From contig CAKZUQ010000013.1 in the NCBI GenBank assembly GCA_937923325.1, forward strand, positions 1 to 64,000: a stretch of DNA of 64,000 bases, written 5' to 3'. This document shows positions 26,568 through 35,220 of the stretch, piece by piece (position 1 is the stretch's first letter; every line of letters begins with the position of its first letter). The notes below the pieces were generated by a model. The model had not been told where the DNA came from, ran no database searches, and worked only from the letters and a program-made list of their open reading frames with translations. Made by a program: the position numbers and the translations under genes. The DNA comes from an uncultured Bacteriovoracaceae bacterium (GTDB taxonomy: Bacteria > Bdellovibrionota > Bacteriovoracia > Bacteriovoracales > Bacteriovoracaceae).

Positions 26568-27260
26568 TTAATTATTTAATTTTTCCATATAACTAAATGA
26601 AAAATTTGGATTATCTTTAACGTAGTCCAAAAGTCCACTATTTCGAAGTTCACATGCTGGACAGACTTTACAGCCCTCTTTAGGTAAACCTTCATAGCAT
26701 GTGATTGTGTTTTCAACTAGATAGAGTAAATCTTTTTTATTTTCAATTAAATCAAAAGTTTCTTTTTTTGTTAAAAATACTAAGGGTGTTTCGATCGAAA
26801 AATCCTCATTATCAAAATCTAACCTTAAAGCTGCTTCTACTAAATCCATGTATTTTCTAGAACAATCTCTATAGCCACTGTTGGCCTCTTCTACTTCAAT
26901 TATTCCCATGTAAATGGAGTTGGCCTTCAAGTGATCAGCATGTATGGCCGCAACTCTGGCCATCAGTCCATTTCTTCCAGTCACTAAGGTATTTGGAGCC
27001 TCTCCTTTAGTGTGACTAATTTTAAGACTTTTATTTATTAATGCATTATCAGTGATTTCATTGAGACAATTTAGATCAATAACTACTCGTTTAACTTTAA
27101 AGTAGTCACTGATTTTTTGAGCATTTTGAAGTTCATTCTCATGTCTTTGCCCATAGGAAAAACCCAAAGACAAAACATTTTCATACCCATACTTTTTAAC
27201 AGCAAGGGCCAAACATATGGATGAATCCATCCCACCAGAATGAACAACAATTGTTTTCAC
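26568..27260 (-). CDS. queC: 7-cyano-7-deazaguanine synthase
   Basis: QueC converts 7-carboxy-7-deazaguanine to preQ0, using ATP and ammonia, in the queuosine pathway. The PP-loop VVHSGGMDSS is at the N-terminus. The zinc-binding cysteines are at the C-terminus (CYEGLPKEGCKVCPACELRN). Length is normal. The GTG start overlaps the SulP stop by one base, so translation is coupled to an unrelated transporter. No other queuosine genes are in the window. Confidence 0.93.
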   Translation of the reverse strand: MKTIVVHSGGMDSSICLALAVKKYGYENVLSLGFSYGQRHENELQNAQKISDYFKVKRVVIDLNCLNEITDNALINKSLKISHTKGEAPNTLVTGRNGLMARVAAIHADHLKANSIYMGIIEVEEANSGYRDCSRKYMDLVEAALRLDFDNEDFSIETPLVFLTKKETFDLIENKKDLLYLVENTITCYEGLPKEGCKVCPACELRNSGLLDYVKDNPNFSFSYMEKLNN

Positions 27261-28750
27261 TAAAGAACTTTTGCCTCGAATAGATCCCCTGCTTTAGCAA
27301 TAATGCTCTTACAGTCAGGACTTAGGTTTTTAACATAAACTGTTTTATCTCTTTTTTTATACTTATCTACAATTGAATTTACAACTTCGATACTAGAATA
27401 ATCGCATAGTTTAGAGTTTTTAAAATCGATAACTACCTCTTTAGGGTCTTCATTTGGATTAAATAAAGCAATAAAACTTTGAACAGATCCAAAAAATAGT
27501 GGGCCAGACAGTTCATAATTCTTTTTACCATCTTGATCAGTAGATTCTTTAGAAAAAATTCTTTCAGACTTCATCCAAGCAAATTGAAGAGCTGCATAGA
27601 TTACTCCAGCGAATACGGCTATCGCCAAATCAAAGATCACTGTTAAAGAAGTAACTAAGATAATATTAAAGATATCTGATTTAGGAACTTTATTTATTAG
27701 CTTTAAGCTCATCCACTCAAAGGTACCTATAACAACCATAAACATTACTCCAACTAAAGCTGCAATAGGTATAAGTTCAATTAGACTAGAAGCAACAACG
27801 ATAAAAAAGAGTAATGCCAAAGCAGCGGTGATTCCTGAAGCTCTTCCTCTTCCACCAGAGTTAACATTGATCATAGATTGACCGATCATTGCACATCCTC
27901 CCATAGCTCCAAAGAAACCACATATGATATTTGAAAGACCTTGTCCCATGCATTCTTTATTCGCATGCCCTCTTGTTTCAGTGATGTCATCAACAAGTTG
28001 AAGTGTCATCAATGATTCAATTAATCCAACCGATGCTAATATTAAAGCGTAAGGAAAAATGATTCCAAGTGTTCCAAAGTCAAATGGAACTTGAGGAATG
28101 TGAAAACTTGGAAGTCCACCACTAATACTAGCTAGATCAGCAACTGTTCTCGTATCAATTCCCGTAAATATAACTAAAAGAGTAACAGAGACAATTGCAA
28201 CTAGAGTAGATGGAACGGCTTTAGTTAATTTAGGTAAGAAATGAATTATGGCCATTGTTAAAGCAACTAAACCAAGCATAACCATTAACTGATCTTGGGG
28301 TAACCAACTCATATTTCCTAAGGCATCTTTATATTTAAATTGAGATAACTGGGCCATACCAATTACTATTGCAAGCCCATTAACAAATCCAATCATTACT
28401 GGAGCAGGGATTAGCCTGACGAACTTACCAAGTTTGGCCACACCAGCTAAAACTTGAATAATTCCCATTAATAGAACTGTTGCAAATAGGTACTCAACTC
28501 CATGATCACTTACAAGTGAAACCATTACGACAGCAAGAGCACCAGTTGCACCTGAAATCATTCCTGGTCTTCCACCAAAAATAGAAGTAATAAGTCCTAC
28601 GATAAAAGCAGCATATAGCCCAACTAAAGGGTCTACTCCTGCTACAAATGAAAAGGCCACTGCCTCAGGAACTAAGGCCAACGCAACGGTTAAACCACTT
28701 AGAAAATCTGCTTTTAAAGAAGCAATTCCCCCACTCTTAAGAAAAGTCAT
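27260..28750 (-). CDS. SulP-family anion transporter with STAS domain
   Basis: An inner-membrane transporter of the SulP/SLC26 family, which move sulfate, bicarbonate or other anions. The signature LSGLTVALALVPEAVAFSFV occurs near the N-terminus, followed by about ten to twelve hydrophobic segments. The C-terminal 90 residues form a STAS domain (EVVIDFKNSKLCDYSSIEVV). Substrate cannot be deduced; bicarbonate is common for marine versions of this length. Overlaps queC. Confidence 0.88.
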   Translation of the reverse strand: MTFLKSGGIASLKADFLSGLTVALALVPEAVAFSFVAGVDPLVGLYAAFIVGLITSIFGGRPGMISGATGALAVVMVSLVSDHGVEYLFATVLLMGIIQVLAGVAKLGKFVRLIPAPVMIGFVNGLAIVIGMAQLSQFKYKDALGNMSWLPQDQLMVMLGLVALTMAIIHFLPKLTKAVPSTLVAIVSVTLLVIFTGIDTRTVADLASISGGLPSFHIPQVPFDFGTLGIIFPYALILASVGLIESLMTLQLVDDITETRGHANKECMGQGLSNIICGFFGAMGGCAMIGQSMINVNSGGRGRASGITAALALLFFIVVASSLIELIPIAALVGVMFMVVIGTFEWMSLKLINKVPKSDIFNIILVTSLTVIFDLAIAVFAGVIYAALQFAWMKSERIFSKESTDQDGKKNYELSGPLFFGSVQSFIALFNPNEDPKEVVIDFKNSKLCDYSSIEVVNSIVDKYKKRDKTVYVKNLSPDCKSIIAKAGDLFEAKVL

Positions 28751-28881
28751 TAATATATCCTTTGAACAATTTGATTTGTCTTTTTATAACATGCTTTTTT
28801 GAAAAGATCTTTAGGAGAATAACGAGATAGATCCAAATTTTTAAGAAAAAAATACTCAAAGCGCTAATTTTACAGAGCTAT

Positions 28882-30120
28882 CTATATTAGGCTAACAGGG
28901 ATTTGAATTATTTTTTCAGATATCATTCTAATTTCTTGAGAATTATTCACTACAATTCCAAAAGAGCAATTATTTTCATTTATAAACTTCTTAAGCGATA
29001 TTACTTGTTTAGCATTTGTAGATTGACCAAATTTAATCTCAACAGGTAGAAGTCCAAAACTTCCCTCTAGGACGATATCGACTTCTGCACCAGCTTTTGT
29101 TCTATAGTAGTAGTATTTAAAGTTAGTTACACTAACTAGTGAGTTTATTCCTTTGATCAACTCTTCGATCACATAAGACTCAAAGTTTTGACCTAAATTT
29201 GGAGACCTTAATATATCTTCTCTAGACTTTATATTAGATAGGAAGTGCAATAATCCAGTATCTCTCATTATCCCCTTAGGCATCTTAATAATCGATTTTG
29301 CCTTACTCTTTTCATATGAGGGTATAATTCTCCAAACAAAAGTTTTATCAGCAATTTCAAGATAGTCCCTAACAGTCACTTCATTAATGTCTAAAGATCT
29401 TCCAAGTTGAGCTTTGTTAATTATATTCCCTGATAGCTCAGAGAGTATAGATATAAATCGTCTAAACTTTATAGTATCCAACTTAGGAAATAGCTTTCTA
29501 ATATCTCTTTCAACGTATGTCTTAAAATAGTTATTCATCCACAAATCATACTTTAATTCATTACTCGAAAGTACGGGCTCTGGATAACCACCTTTTAAAA
29601 GATCCTGAATAATATCTTCTTCACCGACCTCAATTTGTTTTAACTCATCAAGGCTCTCTTCAGATACTCTTTCTTTGAAAATTTTATAAAAATCAGGAAG
29701 CTTATTAGCTTTAACCTCATTCCTTTTTAAAGTACCTAATTCTAAAATTCCAACTCTACCAGCGAGAGTATCGCTTGCATGCTTAATAAGCTCAGGAGAA
29801 CTTGACCCGGTTAAAATAAAGCGATTATTTTTCTTTCTATCGCTATCAATAACGCCTCTAAGTTGTCTAAATAACTCAGGGTACTCCTGAGCCTCATCAA
29901 TAATTATAGAGGATGAATATTCTTTGAAAAAGAAATCTAAATTTGAACTTAAATAGTCATAGTCTGACTTGTTTTCAAGATCGAAGTACTTCCAATTAGG
30001 ACGTACTTGTTTTGATATAGTAGTCTTACCACTTTGCCTTACACCTAGTATTAATACCACTGGAAACAGCTCTAAAAGTGTATCTATTTTATTATATTCA
30101 TTCCGCCTCAAACCATCCAT
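28882..30120 (-). CDS. AAA ATPase with DUF4143 C-terminal domain
   Basis: A member of a widespread accessory ATPase family of uncertain biological role. Walker A is LGVRQSGKTT, Walker B SIIIDEAQEYP, and sensor-like TGSSSPEL follows. The C-terminal DUF4143 domain contains a restriction-nuclease-like core (GAEVDIVLE, LLPVEIKFGQ). I prefer the ATG giving MDGLRRNEYNKID, because family members start just before this segment; in-frame starts at 30135 and 30156 lie within an upstream palindrome. A second member of the family is at 31693-32835 but is quite different in sequence, so the two are not a recent duplication. Confidence 0.82.
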   Translation of the reverse strand: MDGLRRNEYNKIDTLLELFPVVLILGVRQSGKTTISKQVRPNWKYFDLENKSDYDYLSSNLDFFFKEYSSSIIIDEAQEYPELFRQLRGVIDSDRKKNNRFILTGSSSPELIKHASDTLAGRVGILELGTLKRNEVKANKLPDFYKIFKERVSEESLDELKQIEVGEEDIIQDLLKGGYPEPVLSSNELKYDLWMNNYFKTYVERDIRKLFPKLDTIKFRRFISILSELSGNIINKAQLGRSLDINEVTVRDYLEIADKTFVWRIIPSYEKSKAKSIIKMPKGIMRDTGLLHFLSNIKSREDILRSPNLGQNFESYVIEELIKGINSLVSVTNFKYYYYRTKAGAEVDIVLEGSFGLLPVEIKFGQSTNAKQVISLKKFINENNCSFGIVVNNSQEIRMISEKIIQIPVSLI

Positions 30121-30153
30121 ATCCAGATGATACATCAGGATATGGATGGTTTG
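30109..30153. repeat. Perfect 16 bp palindrome over the ATPase gene start
   Basis: CAAACCATCCATATCC (30109-30124) and GGATATGGATGGTTTG (30138-30153) are exact complements separated by 13 bases. On the minus strand the palindrome lies between a TATAAA-like -10 candidate (about 30161-30167) and the probable start codon, which falls inside the inner arm. It may be an operator or a translation-blocking mRNA hairpin. Confidence 0.75.
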
Positions 30154-30196
30154 CAAGGTCTTTATACATCATAAGTATCTGATTTAACTTAAATAG

Positions 30197-31504
30197 CTAT
30201 ATTCTCTTACCTACAGCATAGTACTTAAAACCTTCTTCAAGAACTGTTTCAGTATCGTAAAGGTTTCTTCCATCAAAAATTACAGGAGCATTAAGCTTAT
30301 TTTTAATTTCAGAGAAGTCAGGAGCTCTAAATTCTTTCCACTCAGTTAAAATCATTAATGCATCTGCATTATTAAGACATTCGTATTTACTTTCTACTTT
30401 AACAGCATCTAAAGAGTTTTCTTTTGAGAATGCTTCAAAGTTATCACTTGCAATTGGATCATAAAATCTAACTTTAGCTCCAGCTTCTTTTAATGCTTTA
30501 GTAATATAGATAGCGGGGGTTTCTCTAATGTCATCAGTGTTTGCTTTAAATGCCACTCCCCAAATTGCAATTGTTTTATTAGTTAAGTCACCAAAGTGAG
30601 CTTTTGCTTTTTCAAACATATAAAGTTTTTGAAGTGCGTTTACTTCTTCAGTTGCATTAACAATTTCTAATTCCATGTCGTATTGTTTAGCTGTATAAAC
30701 AAGCGCTTTCACATCTTTTGGAAAACAAGATCCACCATAACCAGGTCCAGGGTAAAGGAATTGAGCTCCAATTCTTGAGTCAGTAGAGATACCAGATCTA
30801 ACTTCAGTTACGTCTGCTCCTGTTTTATCGCAAAGCCTTGCTATTTCATTCATAAAAGAAATTTTTGTAGCTAAAAAGCAGTTTGCCGCGTATTTAGTCA
30901 TCTCTGCAGAGAGATTACTCATTCTAATTATTCTATTTTGCTGGCGCATAAAAGGTCTATAAAGCTTTTCCATAAGACTAAAAGCTGAGTTGTCATCAGT
31001 ACCAATAATAACTCTTTCTGGTTTCATAAAGTCTACGACAGCTGATCCCTCTTTTAAAAACTCAGGGTTATTAACAACAATAAATTTTTTATCGGTTTTA
31101 TCACTTAGATATTTTTTAACGTTTTCCCCAGTTCCAACAGGTACTGTAGACTTAAGAACAACTACTAGACCGTCTTTAATAAATGGAACAAGATCATCTA
31201 AGGCTGCATATAAATATTTTAAGTCAGCACTTCCATCATCACGACTTGGAGTACCAACGGCCATAAATACAGCTTTAGCTTCATTTATCGAGTCATAAGA
31301 AGTTGAGAAGCTTATTCTTTTATCACTTATGGAGTTTTGCATTAAGTTTTCAAGACCTGGTTCATATATAGGACATTTACCGTCTTTCATTTTTTGTACT
31401 TTAGATTCATCTATATCTATACAAGTTACGTGGTTCCCCATTTCTGCAAAACACACTCCTGTCACAAGACCTACATACCCTGTACCTATTACTGAAATTT
31501 TCAT
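30197..31504 (-). CDS. ugd: UDP-glucose 6-dehydrogenase
   Basis: Oxidises UDP-glucose to UDP-glucuronate with two NAD+, providing a precursor for acidic surface polysaccharides. The N-terminal Rossmann motif GTGYVGLVTGVCFAEMG and the catalytic-cysteine segment GPGYGGSCFPKDVKAL are intact; the C-terminal UDP-binding domain ends in FDGRNLYD. Length (435) is normal. It is isolated from the polysaccharide cluster at 55-64 kb and lies between the two ATPase genes. Confidence 0.95.
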   Translation of the reverse strand: MKISVIGTGYVGLVTGVCFAEMGNHVTCIDIDESKVQKMKDGKCPIYEPGLENLMQNSISDKRISFSTSYDSINEAKAVFMAVGTPSRDDGSADLKYLYAALDDLVPFIKDGLVVVLKSTVPVGTGENVKKYLSDKTDKKFIVVNNPEFLKEGSAVVDFMKPERVIIGTDDNSAFSLMEKLYRPFMRQQNRIIRMSNLSAEMTKYAANCFLATKISFMNEIARLCDKTGADVTEVRSGISTDSRIGAQFLYPGPGYGGSCFPKDVKALVYTAKQYDMELEIVNATEEVNALQKLYMFEKAKAHFGDLTNKTIAIWGVAFKANTDDIRETPAIYITKALKEAGAKVRFYDPIASDNFEAFSKENSLDAVKVESKYECLNNADALMILTEWKEFRAPDFSEIKNKLNAPVIFDGRNLYDTETVLEEGFKYYAVGKRI

Positions 31505-31692
31505 ATATATCCTCTTCTTTATTTTATTTTTTTACTTAAGCTATTTTAGTTCATATACCCGATTAGTCGAGAGAGAAATTAGTTACTCACATTTTGCAGG
31601 GTACTCGACTAAAATTGGCCTCTATAGAAAATAATATAGTAAAAAAGTTCAGCTCCACTTTAATTTTGATAGGTTTTTAACTTCAGTTTAGT

Positions 31693-32835
31693 CTACTTTA
31701 TTAAAAATACATTTTGAAAAAACTCTTTCCATGGCCATATTATAATTCCATCCACTATACGTTTTTCTGTTTCAAAACATATAACACCATAATTCTCAAA
31801 CAGGCCTTCTTCTCTTAAAGCTTTTAATCCTTTTAGGTGCTTATCAGTTATTCGACTGGAGGATTTAATTTCTAAGGCCCAAACTTGATCTAAGCACAAA
31901 TCGACTTCCATCTTTGAGTGACTTCTCCAGTATGTTAATTTCCAATCAAAATCTAAATACATATTTAAAGCTCTACACTCTTGTATTACAAAGTGTTCAA
32001 ATGCTTTTCCAAAGTCAGAACTCCCTTCTTGGATCTCTCCTCTTTTGGCCATATAATTTGCAACACCGACATCAAATAAGTAAAACTTAGAACGAGACAC
32101 AGCTTTTCGTGTAACTGTTTTTCTAAAAGCCGGTAGTTCAAATGCCATCAATGTATCTTGAAGCAGTTCGACATAACTTTGAAGTGTCTTTCTTGGAACG
32201 CCTGTATCGGAAGCCCAGCCCTGATAATTTAATTCCTCACCGTTCATTAAACCAATACTTTCAAAAAAAATGAGGAACTGATCTAACTTTCGAGTAAGTC
32301 CTTCTTCTTGAATTTCCTCTTTAATATATAGATTCACATAGTTTTTTAATTCTTTTGATGGATAAGAAGATGTATAAACTTGGGGCAGGCCACCAATGTT
32401 TAAATAACGAATTAAATCGAAGTCGGTTATTTCACGAGATAACAGTGGAAATAGGTTGGCCATCCATGCTCTTCCGGCCAACAAGTTCGCAGCTCCTTTT
32501 TTTAACTTTCTTGCAGAGCTACCAGTAAGAAGAAAAATTAAACCTTTCTCTTCTATTAGTAGATGTACTTCATCTAAAAGCTTTGGAGCTTTTTGAATTT
32601 CATCAACTATAATAAGTTCACCTTCTCTTAAGTTTTTTGCATCGATAACTTCACGAATTCGAGATGGTCTAACTAGGAATTCTCTTAAAGTATCTTGCTC
32701 AAGTAGGTTTATATAAAGTTTACTTTCAAATGATTTGCGAATGAGGGAAGATTTACCTGTCGATCTAGGGCCTAATAGGAAGTGACTCTTTTGCTCTATA
32801 AGTGACTGTAAATTCAATATTCTTTGATAAAACAT
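31693..32835 (-). CDS. AAA ATPase with DUF4143-like C-terminal domain
   Basis: Second ATPase of the AAA_14/DUF4143 type. Walker A is LGPRSTGKSS at residues 22-31, Walker B LIIVDEIQKAP, and LLTGSSARKLKKGAANLLAG follows. The C-terminus has a nuclease-like fold fragment (KMEVDLCLDQVWALEIKSS). The protein starts just before the ATPase domain. An inverted repeat lies immediately upstream. Function in this family is not settled. Confidence 0.82.
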   Translation of the reverse strand: MFYQRILNLQSLIEQKSHFLLGPRSTGKSSLIRKSFESKLYINLLEQDTLREFLVRPSRIREVIDAKNLREGELIIVDEIQKAPKLLDEVHLLIEEKGLIFLLTGSSARKLKKGAANLLAGRAWMANLFPLLSREITDFDLIRYLNIGGLPQVYTSSYPSKELKNYVNLYIKEEIQEEGLTRKLDQFLIFFESIGLMNGEELNYQGWASDTGVPRKTLQSYVELLQDTLMAFELPAFRKTVTRKAVSRSKFYLFDVGVANYMAKRGEIQEGSSDFGKAFEHFVIQECRALNMYLDFDWKLTYWRSHSKMEVDLCLDQVWALEIKSSSRITDKHLKGLKALREEGLFENYGVICFETEKRIVDGIIIWPWKEFFQNVFLIK

Positions 32836-32845
32836 AGCTATATAG

Positions 32846-32869
32846 TGCCATATTTAATGAAAAATGGCA
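32846..32869. promoter_or_regulatory. Inverted repeat upstream of the second ATPase
   Basis: TGCCATATTT (32846-32855) faces AAAATGGCA (32861-32869), an imperfect dyad 10 bases before the start codon on the minus strand; a TTGAAA -35-like element lies further upstream. Probably an autoregulatory operator. Confidence 0.45.
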
Positions 32870-33004
32870 ATAAACAGTCATTTTTTCAATAAAACTTTAT
32901 ACGTTTTACAAAATTAGAAAAACTGGATGGATTCATAAAAGTACGTATAAAAAGAAACTAACCGGTCGACTTTACAGAGAAAGATAAATTCAGCACCCTA
33001 TAGC

Positions 33005-33292
33005 TTACTTGCCCTTATCTAAAAAATCTTGCATGAGCTCTTTAATCTTTGTTGTATAGGGCCTTTTACCTAGCTCAAACTTGAGTTTAAAAGCATGTAA
33101 TAACTGAGGATCAATTAAATCTTTATCTCGACCGGATTTTTTTTTCATTTTTAATAAATCTGACTTTGAGATAACTTTAAATTGAAAATCTCCAACACGA
33201 TTTTTTTCAGATTTAAGATCACTTACATCATGATTAAAAAGTATACCCACTTGATTGGTAAAGTCATTTTGGTTATAAAAATTTTTAAGCTT
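33005..33292 (-). pseudogene. C-terminal fragment of a nucleotidyltransferase-like toxin
   Basis: The open frame contains FKVISKSDLLKMKKKSGRDK followed by DLIDPQLL, the typical end of DUF6036/AbiEii-like nucleotidyltransferases in toxin-antitoxin loci, but the N-terminal catalytic part (GG, DxD) is absent. The only usable start is a GTG at 33250. The frame begins immediately after an AbiEii-type gene, suggesting that this is the relic of an older neighbouring toxin gene. Confidence 0.55.
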
Positions 33293-34049
33293 CTAAATCA
33301 GCTCTAGCTTGCAAGTTCAATATCAAGCTCTTCACGGCTATTCTGATTCTGTAAGCGAGTCCAGGAATTTCAGTATGACTAACAAGTCCCTCTAACTCAG
33401 TCTCAATTCTCTCTTGAGTTAAATTTTTAATTTCAAGTTCAAGAGCATCAGTAAACTGAGTAAAAGACATACTTTTTATCTTTTTTAACTTTGGTATTTT
33501 CGACTCAATATTATTTAAGCGACTCTCTAATACATTCCAATCAGGTTTAAGATTATGGATACTTACAAAATAATAAATATCATACAAATCTCTAATCAAT
33601 CGCCGTTCATTCCAAGCAGCAAGTTTATTAGATAAAGCAACATCTAAGCTCATAATCCTTATAATACGAGCTGGAAATGGACTTGCATCTCCAATTATAC
33701 TAGCTGTACTTACAACCTCAGTTTTTAAATCTAAGGCCACATTTATCTCTATTTGTGCTCGTAAAAGTCCTTTAGATAGGTTCACTCTTATTGCTTTGGA
33801 GTTTGTACTTATTTCACTTTTAATTCCCTCCAAATTTAGGAATAAAAATTTAATTCTTTCAAGAACATCTTTTTTAGATTTAAAAGGAACAAATGTATAA
33901 TCAAGGTCTAAGGTTTCCCTTGTAGAACCTAATAGTTTCAAGACCATTCCTCCCTTCAATACTGCTTCAGATTCAAACTCTTCAGTAATCAAATGCAAAA
34001 GATAAACGAAAAATTCATCATTATTTTTTAAAGGAGGTACTTTAATCAT
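33285..34049 (-). CDS. AbiEii-type nucleotidyltransferase toxin
   Basis: Type IV toxin related to AbiEii, which transfers nucleotides to tRNA acceptor stems in studied members (MenT). The nucleotidyltransferase signature is visible: KGG near residue 36, then TRETLDLDY supplying the paired Asp residues. A helical C-terminal region with DLYDIYYFVSIH follows, typical of the family. The start lies eight bases inside the end of the upstream AbiEi-type gene. AbiE pairs act in abortive infection and plasmid or island maintenance. Confidence 0.82.
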   Translation of the reverse strand: MIKVPPLKNNDEFFVYLLHLITEEFESEAVLKGGMVLKLLGSTRETLDLDYTFVPFKSKKDVLERIKFLFLNLEGIKSEISTNSKAIRVNLSKGLLRAQIEINVALDLKTEVVSTASIIGDASPFPARIIRIMSLDVALSNKLAAWNERRLIRDLYDIYYFVSIHNLKPDWNVLESRLNNIESKIPKLKKIKSMSFTQFTDALELEIKNLTQERIETELEGLVSHTEIPGLAYRIRIAVKSLILNLQARADLEA

Positions 34050-34641
34050 TTAAATAATCCTCAACAAAGCGAATAAATTTAGGGTTTTTATAGTGTTTTA
34101 AATACTCTTTTATCAAGTTTCTATCAATTCCATCTAAATCAATATCGCTATATATATCAAAATAGAACTTTGTTCCAGACTGGTAGAAATATAACGTATC
34201 AAGCAAGGCCTTCTCTTTAGACGCGATTCTCACTCCATTAATAATCTCAAATCCAAACATTAGGTTGGTCTTCATTTTTTTAAAATCAATTATAAACTTC
34301 TCACCTCTTATCGTCTTTGTATTAGTAGAGATAATCGGCCTTACTTTTTGATTAGTATAGGTACCTATCATATTATGAAAGGCTAAAGCGTATTCAAGAC
34401 TAAAAAGAGCACTTGGTCTAATAGCGAGAACAAGACTTTCGATTGAAAATTCAGAAGCAACATATATACCTCGACATACATTAGAGATGAGACTTTGATC
34501 TATAAGCTTTTTAATTTGTCGGTACAAATCAACTTTTGAAGTTGGAGATATAATCATTTTTAGATCTAATAGAGTAAAAACTCCTTTTTGATCCAAAGAG
34601 AGTTTATTAAATAAATTGATAAACTTCACATCCACATTCAT
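34042..34641 (-). CDS. AbiEi-type antitoxin / transcriptional repressor
   Basis: This partner of the AbiEii-type toxin has an N-terminal winged helix (KVDLYRQIKKLIDQSLISNV, then CRGIYVASEF) and a C-terminal AbiEi domain with SLEYALAFHNMIG and the conserved KALLDTLYF. I start at the ATG at 34641 (MNVDVKFINLF); a longer frame would run through the operator. A palindrome lies nine bases upstream, consistent with negative autoregulation, the known AbiEi mechanism. Confidence 0.82.
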   Translation of the reverse strand: MNVDVKFINLFNKLSLDQKGVFTLLDLKMIISPTSKVDLYRQIKKLIDQSLISNVCRGIYVASEFSIESLVLAIRPSALFSLEYALAFHNMIGTYTNQKVRPIISTNTKTIRGEKFIIDFKKMKTNLMFGFEIINGVRIASKEKALLDTLYFYQSGTKFYFDIYSDIDLDGIDRNLIKEYLKHYKNPKFIRFVEDYLND

Positions 34642-34649
34642 AATGATTG

Positions 34650-34674
34650 TTAGTATACATATATTGTATACTAA
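34650..34674. promoter_or_regulatory. Operator of the first AbiE pair
   Basis: TTAGTATAC (34650-34658) and GTATACTAA (34666-34674) are perfect inverted 9-mers with a seven-base spacer, just before the antitoxin start. TATACT-like sequence within it may be the -10 box. Confidence 0.7.
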
Positions 34675-35202
34675 ATACAACTATGAAAGAAATCGCCAAT
34701 GTACTTTTAACAACTTATAACCCTCTAACCAGTCAGTCTTATTTTTGCTTCGCCATATCGAGTACTGATACTCAAATTACTCTGAGTGATCTACTCTATA
34801 CAAAAAATATGAAAAATAAAGAGGATCAAGACAAGTCATCTTAGATAGCTCTGAACAACAATAGAGTCTAAAAAAATAAACATATATTACAGAGAAACTA
34901 AAAGGCTCCTAAAACCTTAATTGTGAGGACCATAAACTCTACCACTAACAGCTTTACTGTTACAGGCTCTCATTGCATCCATTTTTTTCTTCTCTTATGC
35001 TGCTTTCATATTAAAGATTACTCCAACAGGTTTTGCAATTGAACTTACTTTCTTAGATCTACGAATGCTCTTCTTTCTCTTTGGTTTACATACTCAAAGA
35101 TAACTGTATTTTATAATACGAACTTAAAGCTATATAGGGTCCTCATCCTTAGTGGTGCTTGCGTGATTTTGCGTAACCTTACGTCATCTTGCGTGATTTT
35201 GC
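34675..35202. other. Gene-poor region with decayed small gene and tandem repeats
   Basis: No intact gene of convincing quality is seen. It contains a degenerate copy of the small gene at 36558-36779 and the first units of a 10 bp tandem repeat array, both listed separately. A short plus-strand frame from 34683 has no family resemblance and is not called. Confidence 0.5.
34917..35100 (-). pseudogene. Decayed copy of the small basic protein gene
   Basis: The minus strand translates to SSIAKPVGVIFNMKAA, a stop, then EKKKMDAMRACNSKAV and RVYGPHN. This aligns residue for residue with the intact protein at 36558-36779 (SSIANAVGVIFNMRAAEEKR; RVYSPYN). A GAA-to-TAA change interrupts it and no N-terminus is recognisable. 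The two copies are in the same orientation and flank the AlbA/Schlafen-type gene. Confidence 0.7.
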
Positions 35203-35220
35203 GTGATTTTGCGTGATTTT
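35161..35220 (+). repeat. Six tandem 10 bp repeats (GCGTGATTTT)
   Basis: Units at 35161, 35171, 35181, 35191, 35201 and 35211. Units 1, 4, 5 and 6 are identical GCGTGATTTT; units 2 and 3 are variants (GCGTAACCTT, ACGTCATCTT). The period is exactly one helical turn. The array runs into the first codons of the following gene. Confidence 0.9.

Noticed and set aside
34647..34844. 65-codon plus-strand frame beginning in the AbiE operator
   Set aside because: Its start lies within the palindrome, there is no family resemblance, and no ribosome site was seen before either candidate ATG.
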